Part shown: piece by piece, positions 36,153-45,418 of the stretch
Position numbering within the stretch: the first letter of the stretch is position 1
Layout of the letters: each line of letters begins with the position of its first letter
DNA from: Bacillota bacterium
GTDB taxonomy: Bacteria > Bacillota > UBA4882 > UBA8346
DNA: 64,000 nucleotides
Assembly: GCA_023429995.1 (NCBI GenBank)
Contig: JAEZCE010000052.1
Span: 186,001-250,000, forward strand
Direction of reading: 5' to 3'
Program-made: the position numbers and the translations under genes
Notes under the pieces: model-generated
What the model saw: the letters and a program-made list of their open reading frames with translations, nothing else
What the model was told of the DNA's origin: nothing
The model's database searches: none

Positions 36153-37428
36153 ATGTTCTTAAAGAAAATCGTGATGATAGGATTTTGTCTAATGTTATTT
36201 CCGGTCTGTATTGCGTTGGCGGTTGAAACTGCTCCGTCTTCACCGGTCTGGGTATTATCTTTGGACGATTGTATGAAATTAGGTTTTACCAATAGTCAAG
36301 ATCTACAGGTGGCAGCGAAGAACGTGCAAGTAGCGGAAGAAAACGTTAAGCAAGCAAAGGCGGCGTTGGGAGTGACGCTTGATTATAGCATCGTCCGTAC
36401 CAAAGACAAGACCAATACTGATTCAATCGATTATAATAGCGGGACTCTTTCGCTGAATCTTCCATTTTTAAACTATTTTAAGCTATCGAATAGTCTCCAA
36501 GTGGCCGGGCTTGAATTGGCAAAATCCCGCGAGGATGAACGCCAGGCCCGGATGAAATTAACTTTTGACATCAAAAGCGCTTTTTACAGTCTCTGGTTAA
36601 AAGAACGTGAGTTGGCGGTGGCTCAAGCATCCTATGACAATTTGGGCCAACATTACCAGACGATCAAGAAGATGTATGATGTCGGGAAAAAGGCCGGCTA
36701 TGAATTATTAGAAGCTGAAGTGGCCTGGAAAGGACAAAAAGCGGAAGTTATTTCGGCTCGAAGCGATCTTTCCTTAGCCAAAGTAGCTTTGGCGACATTA
36801 ATCGGAATCGATAAGGACCAGGATCTACAGCTGGTATATGACCCAAGTTTACAACAATTGCCGGAAAAATTCCAACTGACTCTTCAAACTTTGCTGGGTA
36901 AGGCCGAGAAGCAGCGGCCGGATTTGGTTCAGGCTAAGCAAAATATGGAGATCGCTCAATTCAATGTGCGGATTGCCAAGGAAAATAACCTTCCGTCCTT
37001 ATCATTGGCCAGGACCCAAACGGATTTAAACGATGAATCACAGCTGTCGCTTAGTGTAAACGGAACTTTATGATAATAACGCGACGGCCGCTAAAGTTAA
37101 AGCGGCGGAAAGAATGGTGGAAATAGCCCGGCTGAATCAGCTTAAAACCAGTGATAAAGCCCGCCAAACTGTGCAAAAGATTTTTGAAACTATCCGGGTT
37201 GATTTGGAAAATGCGCTTGTTTTCAGGGCTAACATCAATCTTGCCATGGAAGATTTACGCTTGACTGAAATTCGTTATACGGCCGGTATGGCGACAATCA
37301 TGGATGTGAAAGATCGTCAATTAGGACTGGATGAAGCACGGAACGATTATTACCGAAAAGTCGCTTCGTATTTAACCGATCTGGCCGAGTTGGATCTGGT
37401 GATAGGCAATTCGAGCGGGAAAGATTAA
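36153..37428 (+). pseudogene. TolC-like outer membrane efflux protein, broken by a frameshift
   Basis: The first frame (36153-37073, ~306 residues) has a signal peptide (ending ALAV) and the first TolC repeat, rich in coiled coil (LSLDDCMKLGFTNSQDLQVAAKNV). It stops after SLSVNGTL. The family continues in another frame as LYDNNATAAKVKAAERM..., through QLGLDEARNDYYRKVASYLTDLAELDLVIG to 37428. One extra base near 37063 explains the break. Together the pieces give ~425 residues, normal for the family. It could be a true mutation or a sequencing error. GTGAGGTGATGG precedes the ATG. Confidence 0.85.
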
Positions 37429-37509
37429 TGGTGGCAATGGATTGTACTTTCCGGACGGTGTTTTAGAGCAATGAAAAAGAAAATAAAAGTAACCTGAGGA
37501 GATATGCTA

Positions 37510-38880
37510 ATGAACGAAATGGAACGGAATTCATATTATTTTGAAAGCTCGCCGATTTGGAAAGCAATCGTATATATGTCATTACCGATGATTTTGGGAA
37601 TGATATTGAATATGATTTATAATATCGTTGACGCTTTTTTTATTGGGAAACTCAATCACACCCCGATGATGTCGGCAATTACCCTTGCCTTGCCATTTAC
37701 AACCATACTGATGGCAGTCGGAAATTTGTTTGGAACGGGAGGAGGCACGTTTATCTCGCGACTATTGGGTGAAAAAAGGCTTGAAGAAGCAAAAACTGTC
37801 GCGGCAGTTACTTTTTATTTTAGTTTAATCGCTGGTTTGGTATTGAACCTTTTTTGTATACCCTTGCTTCAGCCAATTTTGTTTTTATTAGGCGCTCAAG
37901 GAGATACCATGCTGTTTACTCAGCAATTTATACTTATTTTTATTATCGGAAGTCCCATTGTCATTGCTAACTTTGCCTTAGAACAGGTTGTCCGGGCGGA
38001 AGGGGCTTCCACCGTTTCCATGAACGGGATGGCTGTGAGCGTCATTATGAATATTATTTTAGACCCCTTCTTGATTTTTAGATGCCACCTGAATATTATG
38101 GGAGCGGCATTAGGAACAATCATCGGGAATCTTGGCGCCGTAGCCTATTATGTGTTTTATCTCCAAAAGAAAAGCTTAGTGCTAAGGGTGTCTTTAAAGG
38201 CATTTAAACCGACAATAGACTTGACAAAGGAAATTTTTAAAATCGGAGTATCGGCTTTACTGATGGATACTTTTTTGATCGTTTCCAGCTTGCTCTTGAA
38301 CAATTTTTCGGCGTATTACGGGGATTACGCAGTTGCCGGTTTTGGGATTTCCCAACGGGTGGTCCAAATATCCGATTTTTTGGGGATGGGTTTATTTATG
38401 GGTGTAGTACCGCTGATTGCCTATTCCTATACCGCCAAGAATATCGACCGGATGATGAAAATTATTCGAACTACGGCATTGTATATCACAGTTCTGATTA
38501 TAACGATTTCGGCAACATTACTGATATTTCGTACTCAGGTTTTCCGGTTGTTTAGTAGAGATATTCAAGTGATCCAGATTGGGACTTTAATCTTTGCGGC
38601 GCTGCTGATTTCCTCCCTATTTACCAGCCTTTCCGGATTATTTACCGGAATTTTTCAAGGGGTCGGCAGGGAAAAAGAAGCCACGGTCATGTCCGTGGCC
38701 AAGGGAGTGCTCTTAATTCCGATCATGATCCTGGGGAATATTTTTTGGGGTTTGTCAGGTGTGATATGGTCGCTGACGGTATCGGAGATTTTAGCCTGTT
38801 TGATTGGACTGATACTGTGGATTCACTTCAAACACGACTCTTCCATGAAAAATTGGCCTCAGGCGGCGGGAGTGAATTAA
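37510..38880 (+). CDS. MATE family multidrug efflux transporter
   Basis: 456 residues from ATG 37510 (GAGGAG eight bases upstream; ATG 37504 is too close to that site). Twelve predicted helices in two bundles. DinF/NorM-like features include PMILGMILNMIYNIVDAFFIGKLN and GTGGGTFISRLLGEKR. It is a cation-coupled drug exporter. It follows the TolC-like gene in the same direction and ends just before the MarR promoter. Confidence 0.92.
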   Translation: MNEMERNSYYFESSPIWKAIVYMSLPMILGMILNMIYNIVDAFFIGKLNHTPMMSAITLALPFTTILMAVGNLFGTGGGTFISRLLGEKRLEEAKTVAAVTFYFSLIAGLVLNLFCIPLLQPILFLLGAQGDTMLFTQQFILIFIIGSPIVIANFALEQVVRAEGASTVSMNGMAVSVIMNIILDPFLIFRCHLNIMGAALGTIIGNLGAVAYYVFYLQKKSLVLRVSLKAFKPTIDLTKEIFKIGVSALLMDTFLIVSSLLLNNFSAYYGDYAVAGFGISQRVVQISDFLGMGLFMGVVPLIAYSYTAKNIDRMMKIIRTTALYITVLIITISATLLIFRTQVFRLFSRDIQVIQIGTLIFAALLISSLFTSLSGLFTGIFQGVGREKEATVMSVAKGVLLIPIMILGNIFWGLSGVIWSLTVSEILACLIGLILWIHFKHDSSMKNWPQAAGVN

Positions 38881-38898
38881 TTGATTATCAAGGTTATT

Positions 38899-38944
38899 TT
38901 GACAGCCCCGTTTTTTGGGTATATCATAAATGTAAGGCGCCTTA
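38899..38944 (+). promoter_or_regulatory. MarR gene promoter with TAAGGCGCCTTA operator
   Basis: TTGACA (38899-38904), 17 bases, TATCAT (38922-38927), then a perfect palindrome TAAGGCGCCTTA at 38933-38944 covering the transcription start. It is the same operator as the two sites at 31756 and 31812. Confidence 0.85.
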
Positions 38945-38965
38945 ATAAGAGGAGGAATGTTTTAT

Positions 38966-39469
38966 ATGGATCCAATGAATACTTTATCCGAAAAATTACT
39001 GCAACAGTTCAGATATTTTACCAATCTGATTCATCGGGAACGGTATCGCCCGGACTTTGGCGGAAATGGGAGAAGTTTAAACCGCAGCCAAGGCTTGTTA
39101 CTGACCTTCTTATTAGATAACAGTGGTTTGTCCCAAACCGAGTTAAGCCGAAAAATGCAAATACGTACCGCTTCCCTTGGCGAACTTGTGGACAAGCTGG
39201 AGCAAAACGGTTATGTGGAGCGCCGTGTCAATGAAAAGGATAAACGGGTTTTCAACGTTTATTTGACGGAAGAAGGTCGTAAGGTCGTTAATGAAGTCGT
39301 TCAGGCAAGGGGAGCAATGCTGGATACCGTGTTTTCCGGTTTATCGGAAGATGAAAAAAATCAACTTTCCGCTCTGATGGGCAAGTTAATCGATTGGCTG
39401 GAAAAGGATGCCGGCCCTCTGGATGTTTCCGAGGAAGAAGAGATGATGCGCCGGGAGCGCCCTATTTAA
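38966..39469 (+). CDS. MarR family transcriptional repressor
   Basis: 167 residues from ATG 38966 (GAGGAGG ten bases upstream; the in-frame ATG at 38957 overlaps that site). The winged-helix core is LSQTELSRKMQIRTASLGELVDKLEQNGYVERR with wing NEKDKRVFNVYLTEEGRKV. It probably represses its own gene and the RND1/MATE genes through the TAAGGnnCCTTA operator, released by a pump substrate. Reading on past the stop, the same frame stays open for 46 more codons. Confidence 0.92.
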   Translation: MDPMNTLSEKLLQQFRYFTNLIHRERYRPDFGGNGRSLNRSQGLLLTFLLDNSGLSQTELSRKMQIRTASLGELVDKLEQNGYVERRVNEKDKRVFNVYLTEEGRKVVNEVVQARGAMLDTVFSGLSEDEKNQLSALMGKLIDWLEKDAGPLDVSEEEEMMRRERPI

Positions 39470-39610
39470 TCCAATAAACGCTCGGGGCTCCAATGGAGAA
39501 TTCCGGAACAGCCGGGGATTCCTTTTGATTTTTACGCTCAATTGGACACAATCGATCCAAAACCACTGCCGGAAGTGATTAAAGCGGATTGCAAATCGCT
39601 CCACCAGTAA
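39470..39610 (+). other. In-frame open stretch after the MarR stop codon (possible coding remnant)
   Basis: Directly after the MarR TAA the same frame stays open for 46 codons and reads protein-like (GLQWRIPEQPGIPFDFYA, QLDTIDPKPLPEVI) before the next TAA. It may be the 3' remnant of a lost gene. There is no start codon or ribosome binding site of its own. Confidence 0.3.
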
Positions 39611-39697
39611 CGGGAGAAAAATCATTGAATTTGCACCAACTATAATGACGAAGGATACCGGAATAAATCGTAGTTTCATGGACTAAAATGATAACGA

Positions 39698-39750
39698 TTG
39701 ACAAAATCTAAAGGAATTGGTATATTAAAAATATACCGGCCGGTCGGTTT
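39698..39750 (+). promoter_or_regulatory. TetR gene promoter and operator
   Basis: TTGACA (39698-39703), 17 bases, TATATT (39721-39726). Just downstream, ATACCGGCCGGTCGGTTT (39733-39750) matches 15 of 18 positions of the site before the second efflux set (40375-40392). It is a likely TetR autoregulatory operator. Confidence 0.8.
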
Positions 39751-39772
39751 TTTGTAAGAGGGGATAGATTTT

Positions 39773-40357
39773 ATGAGTGATACCAAAGAACATATTCTTA
39801 ATGTTTCCTTCGGTCTTTTTCTGCAAAAGAACTTCAAGGAAGTGACCATGCAAGAGATTGTCGAGAAGACCGGAATGTCGAAAGGAGCTTTCTATCATTA
39901 TTTTGAAAGCAAGGAGCAGCTTTTTCTGGAAGTAATCAATCATTTTACATCCACATTAATCATCGATTATAGTAAATTTAGCAAAGATTCGTTATATCAA
40001 TTTTACCATGATTATATAGAGTTTTTGAATAAGCCAAAATTGTCATTCCTGCAAAATGCCGATAGCGGTTTTAATTATTATGCTCTTATATTTGATGCGG
40101 TAAAACTCTTTCCCAGTTTCCGGGAAAGAGTGATTTCGACTTTACAAGCAGAATTAAAGACCTGGGAGGAAATCGTCCGTATTGCCAGAGATCATGGAGA
40201 AATCGACTCATCCCTGACCAATGAACAGATCGCAAGTATATTTATATATACCAATGATGGTGTGGGCATGCATAATGTTTTGATAGACCATACAAAAGAT
40301 ACGCCCAATACCTTGTTAAGTCTTTGGGATGGTTTATATAAGGGGTTAAAGGCATAA
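39773..40357 (+). CDS. TetR family transcriptional repressor of the second RND set
   Basis: 194 residues. The N-terminal HTH is KEVTMQEIVEKTGMSKGAFYHYFESKEQLFLEV; the rest is an all-helical ligand-binding domain. AGAGGGG lies upstream of the ATG. It is followed 73 bases later by the second adaptor gene, with an operator-like site in between. Effector unknown, probably a pump substrate. Confidence 0.93.
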   Translation: MSDTKEHILNVSFGLFLQKNFKEVTMQEIVEKTGMSKGAFYHYFESKEQLFLEVINHFTSTLIIDYSKFSKDSLYQFYHDYIEFLNKPKLSFLQNADSGFNYYALIFDAVKLFPSFRERVISTLQAELKTWEEIVRIARDHGEIDSSLTNEQIASIFIYTNDGVGMHNVLIDHTKDTPNTLLSLWDGLYKGLKA

Positions 40358-40374
40358 TTTTTTTTACAACAATT

Positions 40375-40392
40375 AAACCGGACGTTCGGTTT
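40375..40392. promoter_or_regulatory. TetR operator in front of the second efflux set
   Basis: AAACCGGACGTTCGGTTT is palindromic at 16 of 18 positions and resembles the site in the tetR promoter. It lies in the 73-base gap before the adaptor gene. Confidence 0.75.
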
Positions 40393-40430
40393 TGAATGGG
40401 ATCAATTTTAGCAAACGGAAGGTGATTGGA

Positions 40431-41486
40431 ATGAAAAGGTGGTTATTATCCTTAAGCCTCATCGGGATTGTGGGATTGATGGTTTTGGTGTTATTCCATA
40501 ATAAAGCCGAGGTGGAAAAGAAGGCCAAGATAACCAGGAGCGCATCGGTATCGGTGGCCGTCACTGTAGTACAATTCGAAACGCTCCAGATGGACTTGAC
40601 CAAGGTTGGCTTGATAGTGGCCAATAATGAGGTTGAGGTGGTCTCGGAAGCTTCGGGAAAGATCGTTGAAGTCAATGCCGGGGTCGGTTCGTATTTGAAA
40701 AAGGGATCGCCCCTCGTCAAGCTTGACGATGAATTGCTGAAAGTTAATTTTTTATCAGCCCAAAGCAATTACGATAAAGCCCGGAAAGATTGGGAGCGGG
40801 CCCAGGGATTATATGACCAGGAACTGATTTCAAGTTCGGAGTTGGAATCGGCCCGGAACAACTTCCGGGCGGCGGAAGCAGCCCGGCTTTCCGCCAAACG
40901 GCAACATGAAAACGCCACCATTACCACGCCAATCTCCGGTATCGTCACTGCCCGGCCGGTGAACGTTGGCGCCATGATGAATCCGGGAACGGTGGTGGCT
41001 ACGATTATCGATACCTCAAGTTTTAAAATAGTGGTCAATGTCGGTTCCAGCGAAGCCTTCAAGCTGAAAGCCGGCGACCCCATCAGTGTGGTGACGGATG
41101 TTTATCCGGGCGCCGAGTTTGGGGGGCGGATTGTAAGCATCAGCGACCGCAGTGATGAAGCCCGTACTTTTCCGGTGGAAGTCGCCATAGCCAATCAACA
41201 AGAACATTCATTAAAATCAGGAATCTACGGTAAGGTTACTTTCCGGTTGAAAACGGAACACCCGGTACTCACTATCCCCCGGGAGGCGGTGATCGGCAGT
41301 GTCAAAAACCCTCAAGTTTATGTGGTGGAAAATGGCGTAGCCAAACTCCGCCAGATTGTGGTCGGTTCGGAGATTGACGCCAAACTTGAGATAATCCGGG
41401 GGGTGAGAGAACAAGAGCAGATCGTGGTGAGCGGTCAAGATAACCTCCGGGATAATGCCGCAGTGGAAGTGATGAAGAGTATCTAA
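40431..41486 (+). CDS. RND efflux periplasmic adaptor (membrane fusion protein) 2
   Basis: 351 residues from ATG 40431 (GGAAGGTGATTGG upstream). Same domain order as adaptor 1: N-terminal anchor, lipoyl halves (NNEVEVVSEASGKIVEV; TTPISGIVTARPVNVG), coiled-coil hairpin, beta-barrel. The end (REQEQIVVSGQDNLRDNA) closely parallels adaptor 1, so the two sets arose by duplication. The base composition is more GC-rich than in set 1. Confidence 0.93.
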   Translation: MKRWLLSLSLIGIVGLMVLVLFHNKAEVEKKAKITRSASVSVAVTVVQFETLQMDLTKVGLIVANNEVEVVSEASGKIVEVNAGVGSYLKKGSPLVKLDDELLKVNFLSAQSNYDKARKDWERAQGLYDQELISSSELESARNNFRAAEAARLSAKRQHENATITTPISGIVTARPVNVGAMMNPGTVVATIIDTSSFKIVVNVGSSEAFKLKAGDPISVVTDVYPGAEFGGRIVSISDRSDEARTFPVEVAIANQQEHSLKSGIYGKVTFRLKTEHPVLTIPREAVIGSVKNPQVYVVENGVAKLRQIVVGSEIDAKLEIIRGVREQEQIVVSGQDNLRDNAAVEVMKSI

Positions 41487-41516
41487 CGAACGATTCTAGA
41501 ATAGGGTGTGATTGAA

Positions 41517-44500
41517 ATGACTGTTACCGAGGTTGCCATTAAACGTCCCATCTTGATTATCGTCGCTTTTATAGCCATCGCGCTGATGGGGATCTTTTGT
41601 TATATGAATTTGAAATATGAATTATTCCCAAGTTTGACGATGCCGAGTGTTACGATTGCCACGGCGTATCCCGGCGCTTCCGCCAGCGAAGTCGAATCGG
41701 CTGTCACCAAAAAAATTGAGGAAGCCGTCTCCGGTATCAACAAGGTGGATAAAGTTCAAGCCAGTTCCGAGGAAGGTCTCTCCCTGGTCACGGTGGTGTT
41801 TTTGCAAGGCGCCGATAGTGAGATCGCGCTCCAAAATACCCAACGGAAAGTGAATCAGATCCTGGCGGAGCTTCCCGATGGAGCCAAAACTCCTTCCCTC
41901 TCAACATTCTCCATTAGTGACCTCCCGGTGATGCGCCTCGGTGTTACCAGCGACATGGAGCCCAGAGATTTTTATCAGTTTCTGAATGATTTTATCGTCC
42001 CCCAACTGGTGAAGCAGCCGGGAGTCGGCCAAGTCAGCCTGATCGGCGGTGAGGAACGGGAGATTCAAATCAACCTCGACAGCCAAAAGTTGCAAATATA
42101 TGGGTTATCCAACATCCAGGTGGCCCAGGCCATCCAAAAAGCCAATCTGGAGTATCCCACCGGCAAGATTAAGGACCATGACGGTCAATATGTGCTGCGT
42201 CTGGCCGGTAAACTGAGTTCGTTGGATCAGTTGAAAAATTTGAGTATCGGCCTTTCGAAGTCCGGCGGGGAAATCGTTCTGTCGGACGTAGCCGAGGTCC
42301 GGGACGGCCGCAAGGATCAGACTACGATCAGCCGGTCTGCCGGGAAAACCATGGTTGGCATGCTGGTCCAAAAACAATCCGACGCCAATGAAGTGGAAGT
42401 ATGCCGGGCGGTCCGGAAATCCCTAAAAACCTTGGAAGAACAGAATCGAACGATTCATCTGAAATTCGATGTCATCTCCGACGGCTCCCTGTTTATCATG
42501 GATTGTTCCAATGCGGTCATCGAAGATTTGGGTCTGGCCGTTTTGTTGGTGGCCCTGGTGATGCTGGCGTTTCTCCATAGTCTGCGAAATTCGCTGATTG
42601 TGATGGTCGCCATTCCCACCTCGTTGGTGGCGACCTTCATCGGGATGTGGGCCTTTGGCTTCACTTTAAACATGATGACCTTGCTGGCGATGTCTTTAGT
42701 CATTGGAATTCTGGTGGATGATTCCATCGTGGTTTTGGAGAATATTCACCATCACCTGGAGCAAGGGGAAGAGCGGCAAGTCGCTGCTTTAAAAGGCCGC
42801 AATGAGATCGGATTTACGGCCTTGTCCATCACCATGGTGGATGTGGCGGTCTTTTTGCCGCTGGCGCTGGTCACCGGGCTCATCGGCGGTATTACGCGCC
42901 AATTTTCACTGGTGGTGGTCATCTCCACTTTAATGAGTTTGCTGGTATCGTTCACAGTCACCCCCATGCTGGCATCGCGTTTTGCTAAAGCGGAGCGTTT
43001 ATCAAAGAGTTCGCTCCTGGGACGGTTCGGGAATTGGTTTGAAGCCAAATATTCGGCCCTGGTGGCGGAGTATGGGCAATTGCTACGCTGGAGTCTGGAA
43101 AACCAGGGTAAAACCCTGCTTATCGCCGGGCTGATCTTTGTAGCGGTGTTATCCTTGCTCCCATTCGGTTTTATCGGAGCCGAATTCATGCCCTCACTGG
43201 ACCGGGGCGAACTGCTCATTCAGATCGAGCTGCCAACCCGGGCCAAACTTGAACAAACCAGTCAAGTGACCCGGCAGGCCGAACAAATTCTGACGGAATT
43301 CCCCGAAGTTGCCAAGATGTTTACCACAGTGGGAACAACCAGCGGGATATCAACTTCTTCGGCCCCGAGCAATATGGCTGAGATTCAGGTGCTGCTGGTT
43401 CCCAAAAATAAGCGTTCCCGGTCCACTGCTGAAGTCTCCCAGGCGATGAAGGCTCAATTAGACCGGATCCCGGGAATTAAAACTCATGCAAGCCCGATCA
43501 CCATCACCGGAACAGCGGATGGCGCGCCAATTCAGTTGATAATCAGCGGCGCTAATTGGGAAAGCGCTTATCGGGCGGCGCTCCGGATTCAAACCATGAT
43601 TGGAAGAATTCCGGGAATTGATGACTTGCAACTCTCGGCCAAGGAAGGGCAACCGGAGATTCGGATCGAAGCCGACCGGGAGAAAATGGCCAAACTGGGC
43701 TTGAATATCAGTGACATCGGGGCGGTTTTGCAGATGGGTTTCAGCGGTGACGATCAGTCCAAGTTCAAGGATAAAGATGGCAATGAATACGATATCCGGG
43801 TGATGTACGACTCGTTTGACCGGTCCAGAACCGCCGATGTCGGCGGGTTAACCGTATTCAACAACTCCGGGCAACCGGTTCAGCTCAGTGAGTTCGCTAG
43901 GATATTGAATGCGACGGGCCCGAATAAATTGGAACGCCAGGACCGCAATTATGCCGTCACCATTTCTGCGCAAGCCGTCGGCCGGGCCAGCGGCGATATC
44001 GGCAACGACATCGCCAAGGTCCTGAAAACGGTGAAACTGCCACCTGGAGTCTCTTACCAATTCAGCGGCGATTTGGAACAGCAAGACGATGCCTTCGGCA
44101 GTCTGGGTCTGGCGCTCTTGGCCGGGATCATCTTTGTTTATTTGATAATGACCGCACTCTATAATTCATTCATCTATCCTTTCGCAGTGCTTTTTTCGGT
44201 TCCCTTGGCGATCATCGGCGCGCTGCTGGCATTGGGCCTTTCCGGCAATTCGCTGTCAATCTTTTCGATTATGGGAATTATCATGCAAGTGGGATTGGTC
44301 AGTAAAAATGCCATCTTATTGGTGGACTATGCCAACCGGGCCCGGGGGAACGGCGCCGGAATGAAAGAGGCATTGCTTGAGGCCGGACAGGAAAGGATCC
44401 GTCCAATCCTGATGACCACCCTGACCATGATTCTGGGTATGTTACCTCTGGCGCTTTCCAATACGCCCGGATCGGAATTCAAGCACGGCTTGGGCTGGGC

Positions 44501-44630
44501 GCTGATCGGCGGATTGACCAGTTCCATGATCATGACCCTGATCGTCGTTCCGATAGTGTACACTATGGTTGAACGTTTCCGTACCTTTACGAGGAAAATA
44601 ACAATTCCGGTTAAAGAAGCGGTCGAGTAG
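41517..44630 (+). CDS. RND family efflux permease 2
   Basis: 1037 residues from ATG 41517 (an in-frame GTG at 41508 is within the GGGTGTG site). It is a paralogue of the 32995 pump, with proton-relay aspartates at about 401-402 (GILVDDSIVVLE) and the TM10 lysine motif LVSKNAILLVDYAN. No TolC gene follows, so it may share an outer-membrane channel encoded elsewhere, or the broken one at 36153. Confidence 0.95.
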   Translation: MTVTEVAIKRPILIIVAFIAIALMGIFCYMNLKYELFPSLTMPSVTIATAYPGASASEVESAVTKKIEEAVSGINKVDKVQASSEEGLSLVTVVFLQGADSEIALQNTQRKVNQILAELPDGAKTPSLSTFSISDLPVMRLGVTSDMEPRDFYQFLNDFIVPQLVKQPGVGQVSLIGGEEREIQINLDSQKLQIYGLSNIQVAQAIQKANLEYPTGKIKDHDGQYVLRLAGKLSSLDQLKNLSIGLSKSGGEIVLSDVAEVRDGRKDQTTISRSAGKTMVGMLVQKQSDANEVEVCRAVRKSLKTLEEQNRTIHLKFDVISDGSLFIMDCSNAVIEDLGLAVLLVALVMLAFLHSLRNSLIVMVAIPTSLVATFIGMWAFGFTLNMMTLLAMSLVIGILVDDSIVVLENIHHHLEQGEERQVAALKGRNEIGFTALSITMVDVAVFLPLALVTGLIGGITRQFSLVVVISTLMSLLVSFTVTPMLASRFAKAERLSKSSLLGRFGNWFEAKYSALVAEYGQLLRWSLENQGKTLLIAGLIFVAVLSLLPFGFIGAEFMPSLDRGELLIQIELPTRAKLEQTSQVTRQAEQILTEFPEVAKMFTTVGTTSGISTSSAPSNMAEIQVLLVPKNKRSRSTAEVSQAMKAQLDRIPGIKTHASPITITGTADGAPIQLIISGANWESAYRAALRIQTMIGRIPGIDDLQLSAKEGQPEIRIEADREKMAKLGLNISDIGAVLQMGFSGDDQSKFKDKDGNEYDIRVMYDSFDRSRTADVGGLTVFNNSGQPVQLSEFARILNATGPNKLERQDRNYAVTISAQAVGRASGDIGNDIAKVLKTVKLPPGVSYQFSGDLEQQDDAFGSLGLALLAGIIFVYLIMTALYNSFIYPFAVLFSVPLAIIGALLALGLSGNSLSIFSIMGIIMQVGLVSKNAILLVDYANRARGNGAGMKEALLEAGQERIRPILMTTLTMILGMLPLALSNTPGSEFKHGLGWALIGGLTSSMIMTLIVVPIVYTMVERFRTFTRKITIPVKEAVE

Positions 44631-44772
44631 GACTTATGCAGATGGATTAGAATGGGGGGCGATAATCACGAGGTTTTATTATGAAACGGCTACCCAAAAA
44701 ATCGGGATTAGCGCCGGTGTTAAAATGGTGGTTTTCATGGATAAATTATTTTTGCTCTTTCGGATTTTGATA

Positions 44773-44801
44773 TTGACAAATAATAATAATTATTATATAG
44801 T
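44773..44801 (+). promoter_or_regulatory. Promoter of the Fur/PerR gene with AT-rich dyad
   Basis: TTGACA (44773-44778), 17 bases, TATAGT (44796-44801). The spacer holds ATAATAATTATTAT, a 14-bp dyad resembling Fur/Per boxes, suggesting autoregulation. Transcription would start near 44808. Confidence 0.75.
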
Positions 44802-44822
44802 AATCACATGGAAAAGTTAAAT

Positions 44823-45245
44823 ATGGAAAAAGAAATGAATTTGTTTTACCAAAAGTGCGCCGACCATAGCATGAAAGTAACGCCGCAACGTGTTTTCATC
44901 TATCAGGAGTTACTTTCCGCTACGGATCATCCGTCCATTGATGATGTTTATAAGCGTGTCAGGAATAAGTTACCGAACATATCTTTTGACACCGTTTATC
45001 GTACCGCGCTTTCTCTGGCCGATATTGGAGCGATTGTTACAGTTGAAACCGGAGGCCCGAAGCGTTTTGATGCCAACACCAGCCTGCATCATCATTTTCG
45101 TTGCTTGCGATGCCAAAAGATTATCGATTTCGACAGCGAATATTATGATCAGATAACGATTCCCCAAGAAATATTGGACCAATTTAAAGTTACCAGCCAA
45201 AGAATCCTTTTAGAAGGGATTTGTGATGAATGTAGTAAGACGTAA
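44823..45245 (+). CDS. Fur family regulator, probably PerR-like
   Basis: 140 residues from ATG 44823, chosen because the promoter puts the RNA start near the earlier in-frame ATG 44808; ATG 44835 is also possible. The winged helix is KVTPQRVFIYQELLSATDHPSIDDVYKRV, the metal-site stretch is HHHFRCLRCQKIIDF and there is a C-terminal CDEC. The two CxxC pairs form the structural zinc site. The neighbour is rubrerythrin with its own operator, so a peroxide-sensing PerR role fits better than iron uptake control. Confidence 0.88.
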   Translation: MEKEMNLFYQKCADHSMKVTPQRVFIYQELLSATDHPSIDDVYKRVRNKLPNISFDTVYRTALSLADIGAIVTVETGGPKRFDANTSLHHHFRCLRCQKIIDFDSEYYDQITIPQEILDQFKVTSQRILLEGICDECSKT

Positions 45246-45250
45246 TGTTC

Positions 45251-45280
45251 TTGGGTTTTTAAATAGTATTAATTACTATT
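45251..45280 (+). promoter_or_regulatory. Rubrerythrin promoter with 19-bp Fur/PerR-type dyad
   Basis: TTGGGT (45251-45256), 17 bases, TACTAT (45274-45279). AATAGTA-TTAAT-TACTATT (45262-45280) is a 19-bp interrupted palindrome, the size of a Fur/Per box, overlapping the -10. It implies repression by the adjacent Fur-type protein. Confidence 0.7.
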
Positions 45281-45418
45281 TAATATAGAATATCGAGGGA
45301 GGCGTTTTGGGTGAAACCATAGGGCAGGAATTGCAAATATCTCAGAGTGGAAACAATAAAAACGATTGCAATGGCTTAAAAAAACATAATCAATTAAAAA
45401 AATAAAGGAGAAATCAGG

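Noticed and set aside
37504..37509. ATG at 37504 as start of the MATE gene
   Set aside because: It lies two bases from the GAGGAG site; ATG 37510 has proper spacing.
45281..45418. A riboswitch in the rubrerythrin leader
   Set aside because: The 139-base leader has only a loose ATTGCAA/TTGCAAT pair and no terminator or recognisable aptamer pattern.
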